Shown here: piece by piece, positions 56,019 through 64,000 of the stretch
Numbering within the stretch: position 1 is the first letter of the stretch
Layout of the letters: every line of letters begins with the position of its first letter
Origin: Dickeya fangzhongdai
GTDB lineage: Bacteria; Pseudomonadota; Gammaproteobacteria; Enterobacterales; Enterobacteriaceae
Assembly (NCBI RefSeq): GCF_002812485.1
Contig: NZ_CP025003.1
Span: 2,356,001-2,420,000 of the forward strand
Reading direction: 5' to 3'
Length of the DNA: 64,000 nt
The notes under the pieces: generated by a model
What the model saw: the letters and a program-made list of their open reading frames with translations, nothing else
Told to the model about the DNA's origin: nothing
Database searches by the model: none
Program-made: the position numbers and the translations under genes

Positions 56019-56639
56019 GTGCTGACCTATATCTATCTGATCGCTATTACCGCTGAGGGTATGTCCGGCGCGCTGGCTGCGGGCCGCCGCAACATGGACA
56101 TCTTCGGTGTTTCAATGATCGCTTTTATTACCGCGCTGGGCGGCGGTACGGTGCGCGATATTCTGCTGGGTAACTATCCCATCGTCTGGACTCAGCATCC
56201 TGTCTATATCTACCTCACGATTGGCGCCGGACTGCTGGCGGTGCTGGCTGCGCGCGTGATGCACCATCTGCACCGGCTGTTTCTGGTGCTGGACGCCATG
56301 GGGCTGGTGGCATTCACCATTATCGGTTGCAATGTGGCGATTGAGCTGGGTTATTCGCCGACCGTGGTGGTGATGGCGGGGATTACCACCGGTATTTTCG
56401 GTGGGATCTTGCGGGATATTTTCTGCAACCGGACGCCGATGGTGCTGCGCAAAGAGCTGTACGCCTGCGTTTCATTGCTGGTGGCGCTGGTTTACCTTGG
56501 CCTGCGCGAAATCGGCATCAACCACGATCTAAATCAGCTGATCTCTTTCTCTGTCGGGTTATCGCTGCGTCTGGCGGCTATTTTCTGGTCCTGGCAGTTG
56601 CCGGTATTCAGTTATATGCCGGAACGCTGGAAAGAGTAA
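56019..56639 (+). CDS. TRIC/UPF0126-family membrane protein under glycine control
   Basis: The 206 residues form seven hydrophobic helices with an inner repeat: EGMSGALAAGRRNMDIFGVS plus GGGTVRDILLGNYPIVW, repeated as DAMGLVAFTIIGCN and GGILRDIFCNRTPMVLRKEL. This is the trimeric intracellular cation channel (TRIC) family, seen in bacteria as YadS/YicG-like proteins. The GTG start has AAGGG 7 bases before. The upstream glycine riboswitch suggests a role in glycine export, uptake or balance, but the family's substrate is debated. Confidence 0.9.
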   Translation: MLTYIYLIAITAEGMSGALAAGRRNMDIFGVSMIAFITALGGGTVRDILLGNYPIVWTQHPVYIYLTIGAGLLAVLAARVMHHLHRLFLVLDAMGLVAFTIIGCNVAIELGYSPTVVVMAGITTGIFGGILRDIFCNRTPMVLRKELYACVSLLVALVYLGLREIGINHDLNQLISFSVGLSLRLAAIFWSWQLPVFSYMPERWKE

Positions 56640-56828
56640 TCACGTTATTCTGCTGTGCTGTCACCGCGAAATCGGTATGTGAATATCGCAGAGTCATCGC
56701 GGCGATTCTTCATGGTGCGATAAATCGGTCGAGGCGACGTCGCGATGTGTTTTTCTTGCTGCGCTTTCGGGTGATTTTTTGTTTGAGGGGGAAGCTATGG
56801 AGTGAGGATGTCGTAGCGACTTGAGAGA

Positions 56829-56913
<85 letters not shown>

Positions 56914-57060
56914 ACTGGCCTGATTGCTCTTTCGTGTCGAGCGGGGCGCATCATACCAAATGCCGCGCCCCTGTAAAGACCGAAAAAACAAAAACAAGTT
57001 CGTTTGCCGGTTTTTTATGCCGCCCGCTGCAATTGTAGGCGAAGGGCGGCGAAGTGCTAA

Positions 57061-57912
57061 TCAACGCAGAATAATCGTGCGGTTGCCGTAAACGAACACC
57101 CGCTGAGCCAGCACATGGTACAACGCCCGGCTGAGTACGTTTTTTTCCACGTCGCGACCGGCGCGCATCATGTCGTCCGCGGTGTAAGTGTGATCGACGT
57201 GAATCACGTCCTGCATGATGATCGGGCCTTCATCCAGACTGTCGTTTACATAATGGGCGGTGGCGCCGATGATCTTCACGCCGCGCTCGTAAGCCTGATG
57301 GTACGGGCGCGCCCCGATAAACGCCGGCAGGAACGAATGATGGATGTTGATGACCCGGTTGGGGTAGTGCTGAACAAAGGCGGGCGTCAGCACGCGCATG
57401 TATTTCGCCAGCACCACATAGTCAGGTTTGTATTGGTCGATCTGCGCGATCATTTTCAGATCGTGCTCTTCGCGCGTCAGGCCCTCGTGGCTGACCAGAT
57501 GGAACGGAATATCAAAGCGCTCTACCAGCGTACGCAGCGTTTCGTGGTTGCCGATTATCGCCGCGATCTCGACATCCAGACCGCCATAGGCGCTTTTCAT
57601 CAGCAGATCGCCGAGACAGTGAGCTTCCTTGGTAACCAGAATCACGATACGGCGACGCCCGGCGCTGCTCAGTTCACGCACGGAGCCTTCCGGTAAGGCG
57701 CTGTCCAGATCGGCCTGCAGCGTAGTGTCGTTGAAGATACCTTCCAATTCCGTACGCATGAAGAAACGACCGGTGCGGTGATCAACGTATTCCGAGTTCT
57801 GCACGATATTCAGCTCGTGCTTGTAACAGATGTTGGTGATCTTGGCGATAAGCCCTTTTGCGTCAGGGCAGATTGTCCGTAAAATTTTTCTTTGGATATT
57901 CTGGGATTGCAT
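57061..57912 (-). CDS. purU: Formyltetrahydrofolate deformylase
   Basis: PurU releases formate from 10-formyl-THF, supplying formate to PurT and balancing one-carbon pools, which ties it to glycine status. The 283-residue protein has an N-terminal ACT domain (LRTICPDAKGLIAKITNIC) and a formyltransferase-like hydrolase domain with YMRVLTPAFVQHYPNRVINI, HHSFLPAFIGARPYHQAYE and catalytic Asp in DEGPIIMQDVIHVDH. It is close to the glycine riboswitch unit, with the tRNA between. Confidence 0.96.
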   Translation of the reverse strand: MQSQNIQRKILRTICPDAKGLIAKITNICYKHELNIVQNSEYVDHRTGRFFMRTELEGIFNDTTLQADLDSALPEGSVRELSSAGRRRIVILVTKEAHCLGDLLMKSAYGGLDVEIAAIIGNHETLRTLVERFDIPFHLVSHEGLTREEHDLKMIAQIDQYKPDYVVLAKYMRVLTPAFVQHYPNRVINIHHSFLPAFIGARPYHQAYERGVKIIGATAHYVNDSLDEGPIIMQDVIHVDHTYTADDMMRAGRDVEKNVLSRALYHVLAQRVFVYGNRTIILR

Positions 57913-57990
57913 GGAATTGGGATCCTGTCCAAAACATAAATCAGATGTTGCCGTTACGCGATGCCGGAATCATCGCGGTAATCGAGAGTA

Positions 57991-58458
57991 TTATTGTCCA
58001 CAGCACTTTTTGTATTTTTTGCCGGAGCCGCACGGACAGGCGTCGTTCCTGCCGGTTTGCAGGTGAACGCCGTCGACATAGTACCAGCGATCGCGATAAC
58101 GAAGGAAGCGAGAACGTTCTCTCATCAGTACCCGACGCGCCGGATGTTCGGTTGTGCTGTAGCTGGCCGCGAACTCGACATAGCCTTCATCCGCCGTTTT
58201 TCCCGGCGCGACGTCCAGTATCCGCAGACCGAGCCAGTGTGTATCGGCGCAACTGGCGGCGATGTCGGCTCGCCAGTTTTCCGCGTGGCAATCCGGATGC
58301 CAGGTGGCGACCAGATAATCGACATCCTGTTTGACATAGGCACTGTACCGTGAACGCATCAACAGATCAGGGCGCGAAGCCTGGGTATCACCGCGCAGAT
58401 AGGGCTGGCAGCAGTGTTCGTAAGGCTGATCACTGCCGCACGGGCAACATTCGGACAC
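57991..58458 (-). CDS. ychJ: YchJ, SEC-C motif protein
   Basis: The 155-residue protein has SEC-C zinc motifs at both ends: CPCGSDQPYEHCC and CPCGSGKKYKKCC. The middle is an NTF2-like UPF0225 fold (MRSRYSAYVKQDVDYLVATW). The start is GTG at 58458, since GGAG lies 6 bases before it and the family starts with one or two residues before the first CPCG. Function unknown; it lies upstream of purU, as in E. coli. Confidence 0.92.
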   Translation of the reverse strand: MSECCPCGSDQPYEHCCQPYLRGDTQASRPDLLMRSRYSAYVKQDVDYLVATWHPDCHAENWRADIAASCADTHWLGLRILDVAPGKTADEGYVEFAASYSTTEHPARRVLMRERSRFLRYRDRWYYVDGVHLQTGRNDACPCGSGKKYKKCCGQ

Positions 58459-58617
58459 AATATCTCCTGCAAAACTCTGCAATAAGGTTAAATAATTGAG
58501 ACGCCACTGATAAGGCGTGAGCTATGTTACCCAATAGGGTTCGCGTATCGCAATAATCCTGCCTGGCGGATACATAACAGCAGGGCAGCGCCTAGAATAA
58601 GATACAGGAGAAATACC

Positions 58618-59523
58618 ATGCGGAAGGTAACAATCGGTCTGGCATTGGGATCCGGCGCGGCTAAGGGATGGGCGCATATCGGCGTGCTGAAAGCGCTGGA
58701 GGATCTGGGGATTGTGCCTGACGTGGTGGCGGGGTGTTCGGTGGGGGCGCTGGTCGGCGCCGCTTACGCCACGCACCGGCTGGACAGCATGGAGCACTGG
58801 GTGTGCGGCTTTCGCTACTGGGATGTCATCCGTCTGATGGACTTCTCCTGGGGGCGCGGCGGATTATTGCGGGGGGATCGCGTTTTCAACCATGTAAAGC
58901 ATTTGCTACGTACGCAACATATTGAGGAGTGTGCTATCAAATATGGAGCAGTGGCAACTAATTTGAGTACGGGAAGGGAACTTTGGCTAACGCAAGGGGA
59001 CTTACATTTGGCTGTTCGCGCTTCCTGCAGTATGCCGGGGTTATTGTCCCCCGTACAATTCAATGGTTACTGGCTGGTGGATGGGGCTGTCGTTAATCCG
59101 GTTCCGGTTTCATTGACTCGCGCGATGGGCGCGGATGTGGTGATTGCGGTGGATTTGCAGCACGACGCCAGCTTGCAGCAGCATAATTTGCTGTCTGCCA
59201 GACCGGCGGCTCAGGCGGAAGCGATTGCCGCGCCGCACGGCTGGCGTCAGCGTCTTCGGTATCGTCTGTCTCATCGTTTTCGTCGACAGACGGAAGCGAC
59301 GCCTACCGCGATGGAGATCATGAGTACCTCCATACAGGTATTGGAGAATCGCCTGAAAATGAATCGCATGGCGGGCGATCCTCCGGATGTATTGATTCAA
59401 CCCTATTGTCCGCAAATCGCCACGCTGGATTTTCATCGGGCGGAAGAAGCTATTGAGTCCGGCAGGCTGGCGGTGGAAAAACAGCGGGAGCTGCTGTTGC
59501 CGCTGGTAAACCGGGGCGTATAG
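58618..59523 (+). CDS. rssA: Patatin-like phospholipase RssA
   Basis: The 301-residue protein has the patatin oxyanion motif LALGSGAAKGWAHIGVLKAL, the nucleophile elbow VAGCSVGALVGAAYA (Ser) and the dyad Asp in WLVDGAVVNPVP. It is predicted to act on lipids. It is the first gene of rssAB and 59 bases before rssB. Its role in the RpoS pathway is not known. Confidence 0.94.
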   Translation: MRKVTIGLALGSGAAKGWAHIGVLKALEDLGIVPDVVAGCSVGALVGAAYATHRLDSMEHWVCGFRYWDVIRLMDFSWGRGGLLRGDRVFNHVKHLLRTQHIEECAIKYGAVATNLSTGRELWLTQGDLHLAVRASCSMPGLLSPVQFNGYWLVDGAVVNPVPVSLTRAMGADVVIAVDLQHDASLQQHNLLSARPAAQAEAIAAPHGWRQRLRYRLSHRFRRQTEATPTAMEIMSTSIQVLENRLKMNRMAGDPPDVLIQPYCPQIATLDFHRAEEAIESGRLAVEKQRELLLPLVNRGV

Positions 59524-59582
59524 GGTTATTTCCGATTTAGGATTCGGCAACGAATGATGATGAGCGGTGCAAGGGGTCATTG

Positions 59583-60599
59583 ATGGCACAACCACTGACG
59601 GGAAAACACATTTTGGTTGTTGAGGATGAGGCTGTTTTCCGTTCCGTGCTGGCCGGTTATCTGACATCCCTGGGCGCAGACGTGCATGAAGCGGATAACG
59701 GCAAGGATGCGCTGGAGAAAATGGCTCATCAGCCGCCCGATCTGATTATCTGCGATCTCAACATGCCCATGATGGGCGGTTTCGAATTCGTCGAGCGGCT
59801 GCGGCTGCACGATATCACTACGCCGGTGCTGGTGGTGTCCGCCACCAGTCACCTGGCGGACATCGCCAGAATATTACGTCTTGGCGTTCAGGATGTGTTG
59901 CTCAAACCTATCCATGACTACACCCGCTTGCGCGAATCGGTGATGGCTTGCCTGTACCCGACGATGTTTACTTCGCAGGCCAATGAAGTCGAACAACTGA
60001 TGCATGACTTGGATACGCTGAACCAGTCGCCCGGTGCGGCGTTGAAGCTGCTTGAGCAGTTGCAGCCGCCGGTTCAGCAGACGCTGGCGCGCTGCCGGGT
60101 CAATTATCGGCAACTAATGGCGGCGGACCGCCCTGGGCTGGTGCTTGATATTGCGGCGTTGTCCGGGGACGACCTGGCGTTTTATTGTCTTGATGTGACG
60201 CAGGCGGCTAATAATCACGGCGTGCTGGCGGCGTTGCTGTTACGGGCGCTGTTCAACAGCCTTTTGCAGGAGCATCTGGTGCATCAGCAGCGCCGGTTGC
60301 CCGAATTACCGGTATTACTCAATCAGGTTAACCAATTATTGCGTCAGGCCAATCTGCAAGGGCAGTTTCCCTTGCTGGTCGGTTACTATCATCGGGAGCT
60401 GAAACGGCTGATCCTGATTTCGGCGGGGTTGCATGCCACCCTGAGTGTGGAAGAACAACACATCGGGCTAAATAACGGGGTGCCGTTAGGCACGCTGGAA
60501 GCCGCTTATCTTAATCAACTCAGTTATCAGTGCGAGTCATGGCAATGCCAGATGTGGGGCAGCGGCGGTCGCTTGCGACTGATGCTTTCTACAGACTAA
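59583..60599 (+). CDS. rssB: RpoS degradation adaptor RssB
   Basis: RssB (Hnr) delivers sigmaS to ClpXP. It has a receiver domain (residues 1-125; VVEDEAVF, phospho-Asp in LIICDLNMPMMGG, Lys in VLLKPIH) and a C-terminal PP2C-like pseudo-phosphatase domain that lacks the metal-binding aspartates. The 338 residues agree with the family. The ATG at 59583 is preferred to the TTG one codon earlier. Confidence 0.95.
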   Translation: MAQPLTGKHILVVEDEAVFRSVLAGYLTSLGADVHEADNGKDALEKMAHQPPDLIICDLNMPMMGGFEFVERLRLHDITTPVLVVSATSHLADIARILRLGVQDVLLKPIHDYTRLRESVMACLYPTMFTSQANEVEQLMHDLDTLNQSPGAALKLLEQLQPPVQQTLARCRVNYRQLMAADRPGLVLDIAALSGDDLAFYCLDVTQAANNHGVLAALLLRALFNSLLQEHLVHQQRRLPELPVLLNQVNQLLRQANLQGQFPLLVGYYHRELKRLILISAGLHATLSVEEQHIGLNNGVPLGTLEAAYLNQLSYQCESWQCQMWGSGGRLRLMLSTD

Positions 60600-60799
60600 T
60601 CCGATAGCTGCGAATTTCCCCGCACTTCAGACCAGGTGTATCTATCGTTATTATTTTTTATTCCCTAGTATGTGGCCTATGATTTTTAATCACGAATCCA
60701 GATTGGTCGAGCATCGCGCATTGAACCTGATATACTTTCGCGGTTTTATGCACCGGACAAATAAAGCTCATTATTTGAACGATATATACGAGGTTGTTT

Positions 60800-61711
60800 A
60801 TGTCAACTGTTAATAAAAAAGTAAAAAAAGCGGTCATTCCAGTGGCTGGGTTGGGGACGCGTATGTTGCCTGCTACCAAGGCCATTCCCAAAGAAATGCT
60901 GCCGCTGGTCGATAAGCCGTTAATCCAGTATGTGGTTAATGAATGTATTGCTGCCGGTATCAATGAAATAATTTTAGTTACACATTCTTCTAAGAATTCA
61001 ATAGAAAACCATTTTGATACCAGTTTTGAACTGGAAGCCATGCTGGAAAAACGCGTTCAGCGCCAGTTGCTGAAAGAAGTTCAGGCTATTTGTCCGGAGC
61101 ATGTCACTATTATGCAGGTCCGTCAGGGGCTGGCGAAAGGATTGGGGCACGCGGTACTTTGTGCCCACCCGCTGGTTGGCGACGAGCCGGTGGCGGTTAT
61201 TTTGCCGGACGTGATCATCGACGAATATGAATCCGATCTGAAAAAAGACAACCTGAGCGAAATGCTGCAACGTTTTTATAGTACAGGTCATAGCCAGATT
61301 ATGGTTGAGCCGGTGGAAAACGTCAGCAGTTACGGTGTGGTGGATTGCAAAGGCGTGGAATTAAAACCGGGCGACAGCGCACCGATGGTCGGCGTGGTGG
61401 AAAAACCCAAGGCGTCGGAAGCGCCGTCTAATTTGGCGGTGGTCGGGCGTTATGTGCTGTCTGCACAGATCTGGGATCTATTGAAGAAAACAGAACCGGG
61501 TGCCGGTAATGAAATTCAGTTGACCGACGCTATCGCCATGCTGATGGAAAAAGAAACCGTTGAAGCTTATCACCTGAAAGGGGTAAGCCATGACTGCGGT
61601 AATAAGCTGGGATACATGGCCGCTTTTGTGGAATATGGTATTCGCCATGACGCTCTGGGTGAAGACTTTACCCAGTGGCTGAAAGAGGCGATAGAGGAAG
61701 ACGCCAATTAA
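60800..61711 (+). CDS. galU: UTP-glucose-1-phosphate uridylyltransferase
   Basis: GalU makes UDP-glucose for LPS, exopolysaccharide, trehalose and osmoregulated glucans. It has 303 residues with the nucleotidyl loop [20 protein letters not shown], catalytic lysine in VDKPLIQYV, and [10 protein letters not shown] plus [15 protein letters not shown]. The start [10 protein letters not shown] at 60800 is chosen over one two codons earlier. Confidence 0.96.
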   Translation: MSTVNKKVKKAVIPVAGLGTRMLPATKAIPKEMLPLVDKPLIQYVVNECIAAGINEIILVTHSSKNSIENHFDTSFELEAMLEKRVQRQLLKEVQAICPEHVTIMQVRQGLAKGLGHAVLCAHPLVGDEPVAVILPDVIIDEYESDLKKDNLSEMLQRFYSTGHSQIMVEPVENVSSYGVVDCKGVELKPGDSAPMVGVVEKPKASEAPSNLAVVGRYVLSAQIWDLLKKTEPGAGNEIQLTDAIAMLMEKETVEAYHLKGVSHDCGNKLGYMAAFVEYGIRHDALGEDFTQWLKEAIEEDAN

Positions 61712-61765
61712 TCTTCTCCCCCCTGTACTTTTAGTTAGTACGGGGGAGTGCCTGAATCAGGGCAT

Positions 61766-61797
61766 AAAAAAACACCCCTTTGAGAGGGGTGTTTTTG
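61766..61797. terminator. Bidirectional terminator between galU and hns
   Basis: ACACCCCT pairs with AGGGGTGT around a short loop, flanked by A7 and T5 tracts so that it works on both strands. Another GC-rich stem (61718-61747) precedes it. Confidence 0.92.
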
Positions 61798-61818
61798 TTT
61801 TTATTCTCGGGCTGTAAA

Positions 61819-62226
61819 TTACAGCAGGAAGTCATCCAGAGACTTGCCTTGTTCTTCGATTGCTTTCTTGATGACTGCCGGGGTGCGGCCCTGACCGGTC
61901 CAGGTTTTCAGCTCGCCGTTTTCGTCGGTGTACTGATATTTAGCCGGGCGTGCTGCACGTTTGGCTTTACCGGCAACTTTGTTTGAACCCAAAGATTGCA
62001 GTAATTCGTTCGGGTCAATGCCATCGGCAATAAGCATTTCACGATACTGCTGTAATTTGCGTGTGCGTTCTTCAATTTCTGCCTGAGCCTGGTTTTCTTC
62101 TTCGCGGCGCTCGTTCACCACGACTTCCAGCTTTTCCAGCATTTCTTCCAGCGTTTCGAGGCTGCATTCTCTTGCCTGGGCGCGCAGGGTGCGGATGTTG
62201 TTTAGAATCTTAAGTGCTTCGCTCAT
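61819..62226 (-). CDS. hns: Nucleoid-structuring protein H-NS
   Basis: The 135-residue H-NS silences AT-rich foreign DNA. The N-terminal coiled-coil oligomerisation domain ([20 protein letters not shown]) is joined to the C-terminal DNA-binding domain with [16 protein letters not shown] (core Q/RGR motif QGR). The start [10 protein letters not shown] at 62226 is the family start. It could silence the AT-rich gene at 29.9 kb and the ftnA leader. It is divergent from tdk. Confidence 0.97.
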   Translation of the reverse strand: MSEALKILNNIRTLRAQARECSLETLEEMLEKLEVVVNERREEENQAQAEIEERTRKLQQYREMLIADGIDPNELLQSLGSNKVAGKAKRAARPAKYQYTDENGELKTWTGQGRTPAVIKKAIEEQGKSLDDFLL

Positions 62227-62611
62227 TGGATTAATCTCAAAATAAATATTATTGGTGACAGTACAGAGATAATAGAGTGCCGTTTTATTTTCTGCAATAG
62301 GTAAAATTGTCAGGTTGTTAAAATTTAGCAAATTTAAAACGGAAATCACGTGTTGACTGACCAATATAAATTTCGGACAAGCCAGCTAATACATTCTGTT
62401 AGCGCGATCTGCAGCGGAAATAGCCATGTGGAGCGTCTCGATAGTTTCTTTGAACCCTCACGATGGAACTATCTATATTACTAAACCACAGAATGATTCA
62501 GGGCGCGTGCGGAGCGAGAGGCGGCGCGACTAAACCCTCGTCAGCGGCAATACCTATGTTACAATAAATTTTAACGATTACTGACCGGTGAATGCCGTTG
62601 AACGAGGAGCC
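62227..62611. other. Divergent hns/tdk regulatory gap
   Basis: The 385 bases hold the promoters of hns and tdk. No gene is seen. Confidence 0.5.
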
Positions 62612-63211
62612 ATGGCGCAGCTTTATTTTTATTATTCCGCGATGAATGCAGGGAAATCCACCGCACTGTTACAGTCTTCATATAACTACCAGGAAAGGGG
62701 AATGCGAACCCTGGTGTTTACGGCTGAAATAGATGACCGTTCCGGGCGAAGCGGCATCGTTAGTTCCCGTATCGGTCTCTCTTCACCGGCGTTATTGTTT
62801 AACGAACAGACAGACTTATTCCAGACGCTTGAGCTGGAGCATCGTCAGCAAACTATTCACTGTGTGTTAATTGATGAAAGTCAGTTTTTGACACGTGAAC
62901 AAGTGAATGCGCTGTGTGATGTTGTCGATCAATTAGACATTCCGGTTCTCTGTTATGGCCTGCGTACCGATTTCCGCGGGGAATTGTTCAGCGGAAGTCA
63001 TTATTTATTGGCCTGGGCAGACAAACTGATCGAACTTAAAACCGTCTGCCATTGCGGGCGTAAAGCGAATCACGTATTGCGGGTGGATTCGCATGGCAAG
63101 CCCGTCATTGAAGGCGAGCAAGTCGTTATCGGCGGAAATGAGAGTTACGTATCGGTGTGTCGAAAGCATTATAAAATCGCGTTGGGATTGACCCGACCTG
63201 AAACGAAATAA
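62612..63211 (+). CDS. tdk: Thymidine kinase
   Basis: This kinase phosphorylates thymidine in salvage. The P-loop is in [14 protein letters not shown], the catalytic Glu in VLIDESQFL, and zinc cysteines in [10 protein letters not shown] and VCRKHY. The 199-residue length is a little short of E. coli's 205. The ATG at 62612 follows GAGGAGCC. Confidence 0.96.
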   Translation: MAQLYFYYSAMNAGKSTALLQSSYNYQERGMRTLVFTAEIDDRSGRSGIVSSRIGLSSPALLFNEQTDLFQTLELEHRQQTIHCVLIDESQFLTREQVNALCDVVDQLDIPVLCYGLRTDFRGELFSGSHYLLAWADKLIELKTVCHCGRKANHVLRVDSHGKPVIEGEQVVIGGNESYVSVCRKHYKIALGLTRPETK

Positions 63212-63778
63212 TCCATATCTATATAGGCTAAGCATTTAGCCGGGCTTATTAATAACCGGGTAGTGGCGGCGATTATCCGGTTATCGCTTCTGGTAAAAAT
63301 TGATAATATAAATTAAATATTCGTTACCAGATGCGTATTTGCCGCTTTTGTCGTTGTTTTCACAGCCGCTCCTCCCCGGTGTTATTGATGCGATTTCCGG
63401 GGCGCCGTTCGCTTTATGAGCCGAATAATCCCTCACCGCCCTCTACTGATATAGCGGTGCTGCCACCGCGTTTGTCACAGCCAGGATAGATTAACCTGCT
63501 ACCGGGGTTATCGGCGACACGGACGGTATACGCGATAGCAGGGCGTTTGAGCGCTGATACGCATGCTTGATGCACGAACCTTGCTTTACCTGCCTAAGGC
63601 TCTCCGTGGCTGTCAGGACCGTTATCAGAGAGCATTCTGGTACTTATCGCCAGATTCCAGATTACAGGGAATGGCGGTGCGTTCACGGCGGATGGTACCT
63701 CAGTAGATGATATCTCTGCGGGAGATGGCGGCGGGGGGAGTTATTTCTTGTCCGCGATGTGGTAAATCCCCCCCCCCC
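63212..63778. other. Gap between tdk and adhE
   Basis: About 570 bases with no supported gene. A stop-bounded frame (63601-63765) reads coding-like at its end (GNGGAFTADGTSVDD), but lacks a start and ribosome site. A C11 run followed by A8 begins at 63768. Confidence 0.45.
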
Positions 63779-63811
63779 AAAAAAAAGCCCTGCGCGTGCG
63801 CACAGGGCTTT
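63779..63811 (-). terminator. Terminator of adhE
   Basis: AAAGCCCTG pairs with CAGGGCTTT; on the minus strand eight Ts follow, then a G11 run. Confidence 0.93.
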
Positions 63812-63833
63812 GAGTATGCTGCCGTCAGCGATA

Positions 63834-64000
63834 TCAGTTAACGGCTTTTTTCTCTTTCTTCTCGGCTTTTTCCGCCTTGACGGGCACGCTGGCCGCCGCC
63901 GGGGTCGCTTTGCTCTCGGTGACCGCATGTTCGACAAACGGACGGCCGTAGAACGAATCCAGCAGGATTTGTTTCAACTCGGCAATCAGCGGATAACGCG
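63834..64000 (-). CDS. adhE: Bifunctional aldehyde/alcohol dehydrogenase AdhE, C-terminal end
   Basis: The frame is open to the right edge, so only the last 54 residues are seen. They read RYPLIAELKQILLDSFYGRP, then a Lys/Ala/Glu-rich tail ending KAEKKEKKAVN. The block RYPLIxELKQILLDxxYGR and the charged tail are characteristic of enterobacterial AdhE, and the order hns-tdk-adhE is as in E. coli. AdhE makes ethanol from acetyl-CoA in anaerobic growth. Confidence 0.93.
   Translation of the reverse strand, partial: RYPLIAELKQILLDSFYGRPFVEHAVTESKATPAAASVPVKAEKAEKKEKKAVN

Noticed and set aside
63601..63765. Frame with GNGGAFTADGTSVDD before adhE
   Set aside because: No start, no ribosome site and low-complexity end; reported only as gap content.

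Overview
The window is chromosomal DNA of an enterobacterium and most likely a soft-rot pectinolytic genus such as Dickeya. The gene order follows the E. coli blocks ruvAB-znuBCA-mepM-lpxM-pykA-hexR-zwf-eda-purT-ptrB-holE-copCD, yeaH-yeaG-mipA-yeaE-yeaD-gapA-msrB-yeaC-pncA-ansA-sppA-ydjA-topB-xthA, and tRNA-Tyr-purU-ychJ-rssA-rssB-galU-hns-tdk-adhE. The block between copD and yebY holds a family 10 pectate lyase, which is what points to a plant pathogen. No gene for a transposase, integrase, rRNA or CRISPR array was seen.

Layout. 1-20.5 kb: end of a nickel/cobalt permease, LexA-controlled ruvAB, the divergent Zur-controlled znu zinc importer, mepM, lpxM, two small secreted proteins (one made of 20-residue repeats), then central carbon genes pykA, hexR, zwf and eda, followed by purT, ptrB, holE and copCD. 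The usual edd is missing between zwf and eda. 20.5-33.8 kb: an accessory stretch with Fur-box ferritin ftnA, a secreted nuclease, a four-gene overlapping signalling operon (FIST sensor, histidine kinase, REC-HDOD, REC with a decayed HD-GYP domain), pectate lyase, an AT-rich orphan membrane/coiled-coil gene, a broken small gene, the small RNA SdsR, yebY, a secreted cupin and a YeaQ/YmgE membrane protein. 33.8-38.8 kb: a peptide/nickel-type ABC importer with both permeases fused in one chain and a strong Zur-box match at its head. 39-54.8 kb: conserved housekeeping with a sigma54 promoter before yeaGH, an ERIC element, a CRP site between gapA and msrB, and selD missing between ydjA and topB. 54.8-64 kb: xthA, a tandem glycine riboswitch ahead of a TRIC-type membrane protein, tRNA-Tyr, purU, ychJ, rssAB, galU, hns, tdk and the end of adhE.

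How it fits together. Two zinc uptake systems (znuABC and the fused ABC importer) appear to share Zur control. HexR, zwf, eda, pykA and gapA form the sugar-acid and glycolytic core. RssB, SdsR and yeaGH tie the region to the general stress response. The most interesting candidates for new biology are the FIST-kinase-HDOD-pseudo-HD-GYP operon, which resembles a nitric-oxide/haem (NosP-like) pathway in layout; the Zur-box fused ABC importer; the glycine riboswitch controlling a TRIC channel; and the RANLSGG repeat protein.
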